NCBI RefSeq assembly: GCF_963924675.1
Contig: NC_089234.1
Coordinates: 29,255,668 to 29,319,667 of the forward strand
Source: Phocoena phocoena
Lineage: Eukaryota; Chordata; Mammalia; Artiodactyla; Phocoenidae
Reading direction: 5' to 3'
DNA: 64,000 nucleotides
Shown here: in pieces, positions 11,538 through 23,160 of the stretch
How positions within the stretch are numbered: the first letter of the stretch is position 1
Layout: each line of letters starts with the position of its first letter
The notes under the pieces: generated by a model
Told to the model about the DNA's origin: nothing
What the model saw: only the letters and a program-made list of their open reading frames with translations
The model's database searches: none
Position numbers and translations under genes: made by a program

Positions 11538-11651
11538 GGGAATTCCCCAGCAGTCCAGTGGTTAGGACTCTGTGCTTTCACTCCTGGGCTGGGGTTCAAT
11601 CCCTGCACGAGGATCCCGCAAGCTGTGCAGCGTGACCGAGAAAAAAAAAAG
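11538..11651 (+). mobile_element. Short tRNA-Glu SINE
   Basis: Starts gggaattccccagcagtcca and ends in poly(A). It has the B box 'ggttcaatccctg' near 11594. Flanked by 8-bp duplications tgaagatt (11530-11537 and 11652-11659). This is the short subfamily with the GTCCAGTGGTTAGGACTC head, also seen at 59933. Confidence 0.9.
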
Positions 11652-11741
11652 TGAAGATTATACACACACATCTATAAGAGTGTATTTTATTTAATTGAGC
11701 ATCTTCTGGTGTCAAGCTCTGTGCTAATAAGTTCGTTACAG

Positions 11742-11905
11742 AAGTGATTCAGAGCATGGGTTTTCTGTCTAACATACTGAGTTCAGGTCCTTAGCGCCTA
11801 CTGTCTGTGTGACCTTGGGCAAGTTGCTCAGCACCTCATTGAGCCTCAATGCCTTCTTTTGGAAAGTAGGCACAATAATACCTGTGACCCAGGGAGTAGG
11901 CACCT
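11742..11905 (+). mobile_element. MIR SINE
   Basis: Core MIR wording 'gtgtgaccttgggcaagttg' and 'gagcctcaatgccttctttt' followed by 'ggcacaataatacctgtg'. Confidence 0.85.
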
Positions 11906-12489
11906 TATCATTGGCCCAAGGGGTGTGCTTATAGCTTTCTGCTCAGCCTAATTCTGAAGGCTGCGTAGTCTCCATTAGTGGCTCCCTGTTACCTCAGTCA
12001 CTACTAGGAAAGCTGTCTCAAGTGTCTACTGTTGATTTGGGCAATAGAGAGTGGGCTACTCCCTTCCCATTTCAGAGCATACACATATACAGGAAACCCC
12101 AAAAAAGGCTAGATCTGGCATTATCTCCAGGTTCCCTCAGGGGTCTCCTCTGTCTAAGGAGGGAAAGTTTGAGAAATGATGATCTAGGGCCTTGCACATA
12201 GCTAATAACATCTGCCATTCATTAAAGCTACCCAAGCATGATATACATTATATCAAGGGTATCTGCTACATGTATGGATATTAAATGGGCTGAATTTAGG
12301 GACGTACTAGGCTTGAGATTCTAAGATCACCCCCTCTATCTTTGTGCCAGGTCCCAACTGTCCTTGTCTCAATCACCCTGAAGCTCACCCTGGAGAGGTG
12401 CTGGTTGGTTCTAACTAGCCATCCTGTAACTGCATGGGAAATCAAAGGGTCTGGGTACCAGCTTAGACTTAGAACCCTCACTTTCTTTA

Positions 12490-12625
12490 CTCTTCTGTTA
12501 AGCAAGTGTTGCACTAGTCTGGAGTCAGACTGCTGGTTTTGAATTCTGGCTCTAATGCTTACTTATCTTGTACAAGTCATTTAACTGCACTGTCTCAGGT
12601 TTTGCATCTGTGAAATAAGTACTCG
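12490..12625 (+). mobile_element. MIR SINE
   Basis: 'ctggagtcagactgctggtt', 'gtacaagtcatttaactgca' and 'gcatctgtgaaataagt' follow the MIR core. It abuts a reverse L2 at its right edge. Confidence 0.8.
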
Positions 12626-12629
12626 TTCA

Positions 12630-12836
12630 AAAACAATTTACTTTCTGCCAAGTACTGTTTCAGGTTCTTGGGATAGATCAGTAAACAAAACAGACAAAAA
12701 TTCCTGCCATTATGGAGCTTAGATTCTGGCAGGGAAGTGGGGGTTGGTGGGAAGGAGATGGGTAGGTAGAAAGACAATAAACAATAAGTATAACAAGCAA
12801 ATTATATAGCATGTTAGAAGGTCAAAAGTTGGAATA
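12630..12836 (-). mobile_element. L2 3' end, left of SINE insertion
   Basis: Reverse complement of the L2 3' UTR: 'cagtaaacaaaacagacaaa' then 'tggagcttagattctggcag' and 'acaataaacaataag'. A SINE splits it at 12837. The rest is at 13192-13395. Confidence 0.8.
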
Positions 12837-13191
12837 GGGGCTTCCCTGGTGGCACAGTGGTTAAGAATCTGCCTGCCAATGCAGGGGACATGGGTTCGAG
12901 CCCTGGTCGGGGAAGATCCCACATGCCGTGGAGCAACTAAGCCCGTGCGCCACAACTACTGAGCCTGTGCTCTAGAGCCCACGAGCCACAAGTACTGAGC
13001 CCACGTGCCACAACTTCTGAAGCCCACGCAGCTAGAGCCAGAGCTCCGCAACAGGAGAAGCCATCACAATGAGAAGCCCGCGCACCACAACAAAGAGTAG
13101 CCTCCACTCGCCACAGCTAAAGTCCGTGCACAGCAACGAAGACCCAACACAACCAAAAGTAAATAAATAAAATAAATACATTTATATTTTA
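12837..13191 (+). mobile_element. tRNA-Glu SINE, long subfamily
   Basis: Head ggggcttccctggtggcaca, repeated 'cacaactactgagc'-type body units and a tail with AAATAAAT units. It lies inside a 13-bp duplication (aaaagttggaata at 12824-12836 and 13192-13204), interrupting an L2. Confidence 0.93.
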
Positions 13192-13395
13192 AAAAGTTGG
13201 AATAAAGGAAGTACTGTAGGGTGGAGGCAGACTGCAGTATTAAATGGAGTGATCTTTGAGAAGGTGAGCTTTGAGTAAAGATGTAAAAGAGTTGAGGGAA
13301 TTAGCAAAGCTGATACCCTGAGGAAGTGTATCCAGGCAAAGGAGGAGCTAGATCAAAGGCTCCAAGATCGGAGTGGGTCTTAGGTGTCATATTCA
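13192..13395 (-). mobile_element. L2 3' region, right of SINE insertion
   Basis: Continues the reverse L2: 'gagaaggtgagctttgagta' (13258-13277) and 'aggcaaaggaggagctag' correspond to the antisense of the L2 3' UTR. Confidence 0.65.
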
Positions 13396-13500
13396 TTCCC
13401 ACCACATAGGGTTATTGTGAGGATAAATGAAATGATGCATGTAAAGCCTTTAGCTTAGTACCTACAGTCATGAGTATAAGTTTGGTTTGATTATTATTTC
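13396..13500 (+). mobile_element. MIR 3' half
   Basis: 'cacatagggttattgtgagg' and 'aatgatgcatgtaaagcctt' match the 3' half of MIR. Confidence 0.7.
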
Positions 13501-14040
13501 TCATTTTTATGGAAGTCACATTTCTAAATATTCAATATGTTATAAAATCTTTCAGAATGATCTACATAGCACATGAATGGAATGGTGCCGTCTTTGCAAT
13601 TGCTGTTTTCCTCCTTACATATTCTTGACTTTTATACATATTACTTTGAGATAAAATATATATTTATTGTCTCTGAGTAATTTCCTTCCTTGGCAAGAGT
13701 CATGAAAAAGGTGTAAACTCTGTTATATTAAAAATTTTTTGAAGCTAAATGGGAGCTGTGACCACTGTTCCCATGTATTCACTTGCTTTATTAGTCTCTC
13801 AGTGGTTATTGTCTGAAAGGTTGCTATGGTCAAAAGCACAACCATGTACTAGGGAGGACTTTCCAATATTCCCAGCCAGTCTAACCATTTTTTCTTTCCA
13901 TGTCTCTTTTCTTTTTAGAAGAAAAGAATGGGAGATTTTATGTTCTTAGAACTCTGTTTTGACTGTCTCAAACTGCAAATCCTCAAAGGAATCAGTGCTC
14001 TGTATACATAGTGTTTTATGTAATATATTGTGTGGGGTAA
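13501..14040. other. Unique sequence, no gene recognised
   Basis: No protein family or RNA gene was recognised. A 66-codon frame at 13749-13949 has no splice or homology support. Confidence 0.4.
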
Positions 14041-14044
14041 GGAT

Positions 14045-14472
14045 GATGAAAATAAAAGGGAAGAGTACTAACTGAAAGCCTTCCATCTGCCAGATATCAT
14101 TGTAGCTGCTTTATATAAAATTAAATCCTTGGAAAACCTGACTACTTTGCTATTCAAACTGTGGTCCAGACCAGCAGCCTCAGCACTGTCTGGGAGCTGC
14201 TAGAAATGCAGACTTTTGGGCCTCACCACAGACCAGTCATTGAGTCAGAATCTGCATTCTAATAAGAACCCCCGATGTTTCACATGCACATCAAAATCTG
14301 AGAAGCACTGCCCTGACAAGACAAACATCACTAGCAGCATCCTTCTCAGATGAGAAGAGTGAGCTTCAGAGAGAGCAGGTACCTTGTCTAAATACCGCAA
14401 GTAAATGGTAATCCAGGATCTAACTGAGGTCTGTTCGCAGAGTCCAAACTCTTTCCTCTACATTCTTTTTAA
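14045..14472 (-). mobile_element. MIR SINE split by a MER5
   Basis: The two halves are 14045-14144 ('ccatctgccagatatcattg') and 14319-14472 ('gaagagtgagcttcagagag', 'tccaaactctttcctcta'), in antisense MIR order. A MER5-like element lies between them. MIR is therefore the older of the two. Confidence 0.72.
14145..14318 (-). mobile_element. MER5-like hAT MITE inside MIR
   Basis: 'tattcaaactgtggtccaga' at the left, 'gaatctgcattctaataaga' in the middle and 'aatctgagaagcactgccct' at the right match the two ends and core of MER5-type elements. Confidence 0.75.
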
Positions 14473-17400
14473 TAGGTATTTTTCATAGTCTATTTTATAG
14501 AGAAAAAAATAGGTTAGCTTCTATTTGAGCCTACTTTGAAAGCATTTGCCCAGACAGTCAGTCTGAGTGTAAACAACTGGTCCAAAGAAGCAGGCCTGGA
14601 AGATGATAACTGAGTTTGTGTGTGGCTGTGGGTAGATAAGTCACACGCCCCCTGGCTCTTCAGAGGTTACCTGCCTTTCTATTGAATTAGGGAACCCATG
14701 TGTAATTGTTGGCAGGATTCTCCCCAAATCCTGTTCTGATGAGCAGAAGACAAGAGCAAATGGAGAAAGGCAGACCATGGCCTGAGGAGATGAACAATCT
14801 GGTGTACGAGTCAGGGAATGTCTTATTTTATGAGCAAGGAGGTATTTATATGGCTTGCCTTGAGTGAATCGCCTCTGATGGGAAAGCAGACTGGGAACAG
14901 CTGGACAACACTTTGGATCAGTTGCCACAACAACGTGATACATTTGTCTCTGGTGTCATTTGATCCCTTTGAGTGCTGTTATTACCACAGTGTGGATGTT
15001 TGACTTTCAGGCTTACTTTGTGCAGTGAGTACGTCTGTTTGATTGTGTTCCTCAGATTACATGGAGTGTTGATTATATTCATTTGGGAGTTTGGATTCTA
15101 GGATTGCAGAGCATGGCAACCTCATAGGTGACTGGATCCGAGGACCTCATAGAACAACTGTTATATTTACCACTATCAGAACTCTGATTTCCAGGGGTAA
15201 ACCATACCTGATGGCATCTGGGAAAATTATACAAATACGCAAATTTCAATTTCTGGTAATATATTCCACTTTCTCCCCTCGGATGATCTTTGTGAGCAAC
15301 TTTGCAAACTTGATCTCAGCACAAAAGTTATGGTTATTACCATTATTTAGTATTTACCTTTTTCTTGGAAAAATTAAGCAAGACAGTCACCATTGGAGGT
15401 TTGCAAAGTAAAATTGAATGCACTTGTGTGATTTCAATAGCTGCTTAAATCTTTCCTCCTAAGACGTTTAGAAATGACTGGTCTCTTGATAAATTGAAAG
15501 TGAGCCCAGCTACTGTCACCCAGAAAGGGCTGAACGCTCTGCTTGGATCATTTACCCTGACAGACATTTGTTCTCCTTAAGAAAATTGGCTGTTTTCTCC
15601 TTTCTGATAATGAATGATCCAAGCTCCCAAATTTATGGCAGCTGAAACTGAAGGTCCTGATAAACTTATATTACCAGGCGGGTGCCCACCATCACAACAT
15701 TCTCTGAAAGTCATAGTTAGGCTTCTATCTAAGGAACAAAATCTCCTCAGAGTTCAAAAAAGCAAAGAGAAAAAGAACATTATGTTGTTAGAAGCTAGAG
15801 AGGATGGTTTTGAGCATGTGCAGGATGTAATTTCATTATTGTCTAGAGTTACATGGCTGTTTCTGGAATCAGGGAGTTTCCTAAACAGAATATATTGTTG
15901 TTAGATGGCAGCATAACTGTGGTTTCCTGCTGGTATTTTAGTGCGGAGGTGGATAGCTGTTTCCTATATTTCCCCCCCTCCCGCCCCCCTTTTTTCTCTC
16001 TTCCACTTCATTTTGTGTAAGTAAAATGAAACAAAGTTAAGAGTAACAAAGGAAGCAGCAAGCAGCACCAACAAATGCCTCTGTTAAAGTTCTAAACTTG
16101 GCCTATAAAATTTAAGGGATTCAAATTTTCTATCATTTGAAAAAATTCATTTACATTGTATGTAATTAGTATAGTTTTTTCAGTGCTTGTTCAACTTACA
16201 TAAGATGCTTTAATGTGAGTCACATGAAAAATGTGGCCAAGTATTATGAGCACTTTAACATTTGCATTTCCTGTTCTTTGTGGGTAATTTTGTAAATTTG
16301 GGGTTAGCCTAACAGACTGGGGGGGGGGCAAAGAGGAAGTTGGCCAGCTGGGTTTAGAAAATGCCTTTCCTTATTGAATATTTGGCATGCTCTATGTGAC
16401 GGGATGGTGATTTCCCTGTGGCATGGGGGACTTTTTACTTCATGAAGAGCCAAGTTTTGCCATAAGGAGGGCATAAAAAGCCTCTGTTCCAGACAGGGCA
16501 GTATTAGTAGTGTCATCAACAGCAGCAGTCTTTCGGTGCTTGAGAAAACCAACCTAGTGAGTGGGCAGACTATGGACTGGTGGGACTCAAAATTACAGGA
16601 AAGATGTCCAGGTCTTAAGAGATTTCCTAGATCCTTATCCACTTACCACAGAAGCCAAACTACAATGCTATTTCTTTGCGCTTAAGGCACTTTTAAGGTA
16701 ACCAGTCCTTTTACAATTCTGATGAAGACTGTTGATTTTCTTAGAAAAATGCGTGTGTATATGCAAAATTACACCCACACACGCACAATTTTACATGTGA
16801 TTTCAAGGTTTTTATGGATCCCCTGAAGCCCATCCATGAACCTAAAGGAATCTAAAGACCCCGTGTTAAGAACTAGGTTTGGGCAGCCTTCCTCCTGCCT
16901 TCACACCATACTGCTAACTCCCATGCCCCCAAGTCCTCTTTTAAAATGCCTTTGAAGTAGAAAACATAAAGGCCCAACAATCTTAATATAAGTTAATTTA
17001 TTACTGTATAACAAGAGGAGAAAGGGGTTGTGGGTACCAGAAGAAAGAAATTTTTCTTAGTCTTCCCTCCATTACTTCACTCAATGTTTTGTATATGACT
17101 AGTGTTCATTAAATCACTGTACACAGAAATGGAGGTGACACACAGAAAAAGACACGTGAATGTCTGAAGACATTTTATTTTGATCTTATTTTATTTTTCC
17201 TGGACTTATATTTGTCAGAGTTTCGGTGTGAGAGAAAAAGAGGCAGTGAAATGTTTGTATAATCTCGTGATCCAAACATTTTCTATGAATTCCTCCCTTA
17301 TAGATTCATGGAACATTGCTGGTTGGCATACATTCCTGCCCAGAACTTCTGGGAACATCTGTAAAGATAAGCATTTTTACTACAATTGTACTAAGAATTT

Positions 17401-17980
17401 TAATTAACAGAAAATAATTCACAACCCATATATAACAGACATTTAGTGGGCAGATTGCAAAAAGCTGCTGATTATTCTGGCACAACATCATTTTGCATGA
17501 TCTATAATTAACAGTTGCTTTCTGCTCTCTTGCTTCTGTGATTCAGCTTTGGCTTTTGAATTTGGTGGATAGACAGGAAAATCCTCTTGACTTTACCCCA
17601 GTCTCATTGCTGTCTCTCCTCTCCACTCAGTGCTCTGGCTACCTCCATTACTCAGATTATGATCACTTACTGCCTCCTGGGAACCCTCAAGTCACGTGGC
17701 AGCTGTCGCTGGCCTTCATGCTCTCTGCCCAGGGCATATACATAATTGAAGCTACAATTCTAGTGTCTCCAGGTGGAAGGGAACTGATACGTTTTTGTCG
17801 ATAACTGCCATTTTATTTCACTTCCCTACTTCTCAACTTTTTTGGAGCCTCTTAGAGCTTCTCAACTCACTCAGTCCTCCCAACGCACCTGCCCACTTTC
17901 ATTACTAAACACTGTCTTTTTAATTTATGTATTGTTTTGTAGTATGGAAGATATGCCATTCTTCTTGGAACCCAGAGATC
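14473..17980. other. About 3.5 kb of mostly unique sequence
   Basis: The longest stretch in the window without a transposon I can name. It contains a pyrimidine/C-rich run (15968-15999) and a G run (16320-16327). Several frames of 60-112 codons occur (for example 14641-14943 minus, 15091-15411 plus, 16304-16642 minus), but none shows a protein motif, a repeated exon pattern or a convincing pair of splice sites. It could be intergenic, intronic or regulatory. Confidence 0.4.
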
Positions 17981-17984
17981 TTAG

Positions 17985-18140
17985 GCTTCTATCTATAATC
18001 TGCTATTGACCAGTTGTAGGGCCTTAGGCAAGTCAATTTAATTTTCTGAGCCTTGATTTCTTCATACATAAAATGAGGGTAATACCATCTACCTCACAGA
18101 ATAGTTGTACGAGAAAAGGGAGTTAACATATGTTAAAGTA
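17985..18140 (+). mobile_element. MIR SINE, left part
   Basis: 'ccttaggcaagtcaatttaa', 'gccttgatttcttcatacat' and 'gggtaataccatctacctca' follow the MIR core. The MIR 3' end resumes at about 18221 after a small hairpin element. Confidence 0.82.
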
Positions 18141-18220
18141 TAGAGTTGAACCATATGAAATTGCCAATATTCAACTATTTTTGGCCCACAAGAAAGGCAA
18201 TTTCATGTGGTTCAACTAAT
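18141..18220. mobile_element. Hairpin (palindromic) element inserted in MIR
   Basis: Left arm 18144-18165 (agttgaaccatatgaaattg cc) and right arm 18196-18217 are inverted repeats of 22 bp with one T/G difference, separated by a 30-nt loop. A plus-strand transcript would pair over the whole arm, with one U-G wobble. The MIR wording continues on both sides, so about 75-80 bp was inserted. This suggests a MITE of the MADE1 size class, but I cannot name a family. Confidence 0.6.
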
Positions 18221-18275
18221 ATCGAGCACAGACCATTGTAAATGAGAAATAGTCAATAAATGTTGAATCTGAATC
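18221..18275 (+). mobile_element. MIR 3' end after hairpin
   Basis: 'agtcaataaatgttgaat' corresponds to the MIR 3' terminus (caataaatgttg). Confidence 0.65.
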
Positions 18276-18280
18276 TGTTT

Positions 18281-18359
18281 CAATTGGGGGAAATGAAACA
18301 ATGATTACAATTGGGGGAAATGGAACAGTGATTCAATTGGGGGAAATGGAACAATGATT
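18281..18359. repeat. Minisatellite, three copies of 26-27 bp
   Basis: Units caattgggggaaatgraaca followed by rtgatt start at 18281, 18308 and 18334. They differ at two or three positions. It is directly downstream of a MIR 3' end. Confidence 0.9.
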
Positions 18360-18849
18360 GCTTTTCAGATATCTTCCCTGATCATACCAAAAAACACATG
18401 TGAAGATTCCTGAAGAACACCCTTAACAGTGCTGTGGGAAGACAATTCAGGTCTATTCTATATCACAACTTTCCCCTGAGGATAAAACACAAAAGTTTCA
18501 GGGCCACAGTGTTAGGTAACAGGAGAGTTTTCAGGGAAAAGAGGAGGGTTTTTTTGGAAAAGAATAACCTTAAATACAGTACTTTTAAACTTTTCAACTG
18601 TCTTGCCAAAGTTATATTGTTATTTAATTAATAAAAATTATGTTACAGCACAGGTACTAAGAGTATCGTTCCTGGAACTATGGTTTTTCTCAAAACAATA
18701 TTATTATTCAATTTTGTAGATGATGAAAAGAGGTTGAAAAAAATTAAACAATTTAATCAATTTATCTTTATTATCATATAATAATTAATCAGTTAGTGTA
18801 TTTAGTTAATAGCAAAACCTTTAGTGGAACCTAGATTTCTAGAATTTCA

Positions 18850-18925
18850 TGTCTTCCTTCCTTTACTCAACTGGCACATATTTATTGAGTACCTTCTATG
18901 TGACAGGCTCTGTGCTCCTTCTTTT
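18850..18925 (-). mobile_element. L2 3' end fragment
   Basis: 'cacatatttattgagtacct' and 'tgacaggctctgtgctc' are antisense L2 3' terminus. Confidence 0.6.
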
Positions 18926-20385
18926 CAGTCCCGTGGTGTGGTTTATTGGTTGGAACTGCCAATCCTGCTCTCTACCTGCCCCTGAATTCACCCTGGGCAG
19001 GTCTATCTCTCTGAAGTTGTTTCTAATTTATAAAATTAGGTGCTTAAGTGGAGTCATCTCCAGGTTCCATTTTAGTTCTAGATACAATTCTGTTCTTAAT
19101 TGAAACAAGGCAAATAATTGTCAAATGTTTCTGTAATAATGATGCTGGTGCTGCTTTTTTATACATTGCCCAAAGAGGTGAATTAAGCATCTGTAAATAG
19201 ACTGGAAACAAAATTGGTCCACTCTCAAATCCATGTTGTGGTGACACAGTGAGGCACTTTGTAATCAGGTATTATATTTACATTGGATATTAATATATAA
19301 GGAGGTAAAATGGAAGAAGATAAAAGTACAGAGGAACAGGAACAAAGATAGAAAACTGACCATTTATGATGCTTTTTCTTTTGGAAGATGCTTTTCTTTT
19401 TTTCAGCACTCACTAGGAGGACAGTTAAAGGAAAGTGAAAGCTGGGAGTGCTGAAAACAGACTTATCCCGTAAAAGTGACCAGTTTTCTCAGGGCTGGGC
19501 CTGCCCTTAGTATGCACATTAGGAGATGTTGGATTTGGGGAGAAATTGCGACCTCAAATTAGTTGGAAATGCACCCACCTCAGGTGGTCCAGAATAAAAG
19601 TTTTACATGTCCTAGAAGGACATTAAAAAATGAAATCAGTGGGTTACTTTCTGTCTTCAAGTGGTAATTAATTAACTAAAATGTGAAAAATCAAGGAGGC
19701 AGAAAAACAGCTAGTGCCAACCCTTGTAATGTCAATTAGCCATCAACTAGCTTTTCAGGGCCAGTTGGCACTGTGACTAGCTTCTCTATGCTATGTATCT
19801 CAAGACCCAAGAACCTTCACAGTTAATTGACGTGTTCCTAGAATGCTCATTGCCAACACACCCCATGCTTGTACTTTTAAGAGCCTTAATACGTGAATTT
19901 TACCACTTGAATGCCAACATGGTTTATGTCTTGCAGGGCTGGCTACACGACTGTGTGACCTGTGCAGTTTCACATAGGGCTTCATGCTCAGAAAGGCCTT
20001 GCACTTGGATTAATGCTCTGTCGTCATTGTCTTGAGATTCTTAATTATTTTTTGACAAAGAGTCTTGCGTTTTCATTTTGCACTGGTCCGTACAAATTAT
20101 GGAGCCAGTCCTGATTCCTTATAATCACTTTTAGGCTTTTTTTGCTCTGTTTTAAAATTTTCATGAAAATGCTTAACTTTGTTGGGAAGATCATCAAATA
20201 ATCTATGTAACCTGATGCAGTAATGGGCATGAAAGATTAAGAAATGAATAGCATGATCCAGTGTGATTCTGCCGTGCTTCCAAAATGTCAAATACTAAAA
20301 TTCCCCTTTCTGACTATTACCTCAGGTTAACCTTTCCCAAGTCCTTTTTACTACAGAACTAGCCCTTTGCCTTCTCCCTGATTGA
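18926..20385. other. Unique sequence, no gene recognised
   Basis: Several 60-80 codon frames occur, without motifs. A 'tttttttcag' acceptor-like site at 19396-19405 is followed by a stop within about 15 codons in every frame and by no donor. No RNA gene seen. Confidence 0.4.
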
Positions 20386-20389
20386 ATTA

Positions 20390-20575
20390 ATAGCTATGTG
20401 TGTCACATACTTATTACGTGCTTTGTACTTTATATGTATCATCTCATTTAATCCCTCGTAAAACCCATGGAAGGTTGGTAGTATTATACCATGAGGTGTA
20501 TTGAGGAGGAAGGCAAAGCTCAGAGGGCTTCACTAATTTGCTCAAGATTTAAAGCTAGGTCTGTCTAATTTTTGG
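20390..20575 (-). mobile_element. MIR SINE
   Basis: Antisense MIR order: 'cttattacgtgctttgtact', 'catctcatttaatccctcgt', 'gaaggcaaagctcagagggc' and 'agatttaaagctaggtctgt'. Confidence 0.78.
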
Positions 20576-21275
20576 TTGGTTGGTTGTTTGCAACACCAGC
20601 ATCTGTTACCTAGTTACACAAAGATCCTTTTTTATGTAAGACCAATGTTTAGTTCCTTTTGAGTCCTTTCTAAATCTCTCTCAATCCTGACCCCTTTCAT
20701 TTCCTTTGTCTCATCTCCTGACTTCTCCCATATTCTCATTCCTTTTTTCCCTTGGTTCTTTCTCCTTCTAGACCTAGACTCCCCTTTCTCTCTGGTTCTC
20801 TAGTCTTAATGCAAATTCTCTTTCATTGTAAAGAAATTTCTACTCATCTCTAACCTTTTCACAAACAACCCCTTTGCCTTCTTGCCTTTTGCAATTTTAT
20901 GATTTTTTGATATCATCTTGTAAATAAAAATTATGTAAACCAGGCATCACTGTAGGAAAGCAATAACTATTTTCGCATACATCACAGAAAATATTCTTCT
21001 CCAAAGTTAACTAATCAGTTACAGCAATTTTGGTATTGTTATCTTTGCATATTGATTGCTCTCTCAGCAAGCAAAGCAGATTAGATACTGTAGAATTAAT
21101 GCCTTTTCTACATTAATTTTACAAATATTTACTGAACACCCCTGCATGCTAATATTTTTAAACAAAATACAGTTGTTATTAGTACTCAATTATTTAAATT
21201 CTATTCAACAAAGTTCCTCTTAATTATAATAAAGACCATTGTATACCTGGCCTATTTTGTCTCACCTAGACTGTC
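20576..21275. other. AT- and pyrimidine-rich sequence, no gene recognised
   Basis: A CT-rich stretch (20640-20890) is followed by AT-rich DNA. No coding or RNA-gene signature seen. Confidence 0.4.
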
Positions 21276-21279
21276 AATA

Positions 21280-21830
21280 ATCAGCTAACTAACTGGTCTC
21301 CCTGTCTCTTGTCTGTCTCACTTCCCTCCCTTCTCATCACTATCACCAGTTATTTTTCCGAAATACACATCTAATTATATCATTCTCCTGTTTAAAAATA
21401 GTGATTCATTTAGTAGCTATTTATTGAACTCCTATGTGCCAGGCATGTAATGGCCCCTAGGAATACAAAGGAAAACAAGATAGGCATAGGACTTGCTGTC
21501 ATGGTGATTACCTTCTAAGGATAACTCCTCATTTTCTCCTTGGTAATATCAACACTTTAGAACAACATGCTGGGTTTATCATAATCCTGATGTCACTTAT
21601 TGTTCCAGTTTTATCCTTCTCCATTCTTCTACCTCCCTCACTCCTGAACATGCTGTGTTCCAATTGAGATAATGGTTCTTTTTCCACAGTATGCTCTTTC
21701 ATGCCAGTGCTATTTCTTACCCCTGGAATGCCTTTCTTTCCCTTCTCTGTCTTACAAAATCTTACCTGTCCTTTAGAGTTGGGCTCCCACGTCAAACTTG
21801 CAACTTCTAAGTTTTTCTTAAGTAATCTAC
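21280..21830 (+). mobile_element. L2 fragment (3' UTR region) with a reverse L2 inside
   Basis: Forward L2 wording: 'taactaactggtctccctgt', 'attctcctgtttaaaaatag', then after a gap 'atgctctttcatgccagtgc' and 'cccctggaatgcctttcttt'. The gap 21400-21520 is an antisense L2 3' end. Confidence 0.7.
21400..21520 (-). mobile_element. L2 3' end inserted in a forward L2
   Basis: 'agctatttattgaactccta' and 'tgtgccaggcatgtaatggc' followed by 'aggaatacaaaggaaaacaa' form the reverse complement of the L2 terminus. Confidence 0.65.
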
Positions 21831-22189
21831 CGAACTCAAAATAGCAACCATTGAATTGGAATTTCCTTCTTTGCCCTTCCATTCTTGATCTTTGAAACTG
21901 AGGTTTGTTCTTAATCACTAAACTTAAAGATTCATAAGAAAAGTAAAAGAAGTAGTGGAGGATGAAGAATTACAAAATTCATTAGTAAACTGAATGCAGG
22001 GTACAGTTCACATAGGTTTATTATCTGAGGATTGGTTATTTTCAATCAGTTGATAAACACTGGATGATATGTAGGGATATTAGACAAGGTCTCAGCCTCC
22101 AAGAAATTTACAATATAGTTCTTTACATCAAACTAAGTGAATAGTACGAGTAGATAATTACATGCTAATTTTGAGGCACAGATTAACCA

Positions 22190-22365
22190 AATTTATAGAC
22201 CTTACAACTGAAGGCAATTCATGAGATCATTTGACTTGGCCCTGTAACTCCAAGCAAGAAGTTAATGACCCCATTTTACAGTGGGGTAAGTAAGAACCAA
22301 AGGGGTATGTAGCTTGCTCAAAGTCACATGACCAAATAGTAGCAAGAGAGACCAGAACCCAGGAT
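22190..22365 (-). mobile_element. MIR SINE
   Basis: 'gaccccattttacagtgggg' and 'tagcttgctcaaagtcacat' then 'gaccagaacccagg' are the antisense MIR core. Confidence 0.75.
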
Positions 22366-22494
22366 TTTTTCCCTCCTTGTGCAGATCGCTTGGCCCAACA
22401 CTACCATCAGACAATTCATCAATAAATCCTGTTAGTTCTACCTTGAAAATGTATCCAGATTTCAAACACTTCTAACCATTTTGACTACTACCAT

Positions 22495-23160
22495 CAAAAT
22501 TCAAAACAATTTTCATTTCTTAACCAGACTATTGCAATAGCCTTCTAACGGATCTCTTTGCTCCCACCTATAGCCTATTGCAACAAGCAACTAGAATGAT
22601 ACTATCATTCCTCTGCTCAGAATCCATCAGTATCTCTTCATCTGGCTTAGAAAAAGAACCAAAGCCTGTAAGTTGGCCTATAAGGACCTACATTAACTGG
22701 GTCCCTGAATTCATCTCCTGCTGCTGTCCTCCTACTCACTGTCAACTCTACTCCCACCTGCTTAATATTCCTTCTCCTGTCTTTGGTCTTTTCATTTGCT
22801 TTTCCCTTTGCCTAGAATCCTCTTCCTCCAGAAATCTGCATGACTTTCTCATTTCAGGATTCTGCTCCAATGTCCCCTAACGAAAGTGGCCTTCTCTGGC
22901 CACCTTTTGTAAAAGGGCAATTTCCCCCAGCCCAATACTTCTTGTATCCCCTTTTTCCTGCTTTATTTTTTCTTCATAGCATTTATTCCCAGTCTGATAC
23001 ATTTATTAGTTTATTTTTATTTTTTTCTCCCCCTTCTAGAATGCAAGTTCCATGAGAGCAGAGACATTGTCTATCTTATTTACTGCTGTATCCCCAGTAC
23101 CTAGAATGGTGTTTGGTATATAGTAGATCCCCCATAATGAATTGTTGAATGAGAGAACTA
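22495..23160 (+). mobile_element. L2 3' region, long fragment
   Basis: Follows the L2 3' part in order: 'gactattgcaatagccttct', 'cattcctctgctcagaatcc', 'ttcatttgcttttccctttg', 'gcatttattcccagtctgat', 'aatgcaagttccatgagagc', 'tgctgtatccccagtaccta' and 'aatgaattgttgaatgag' at the end. CR1-clade LINE fossil. ORFs over it are chance. Confidence 0.85.
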
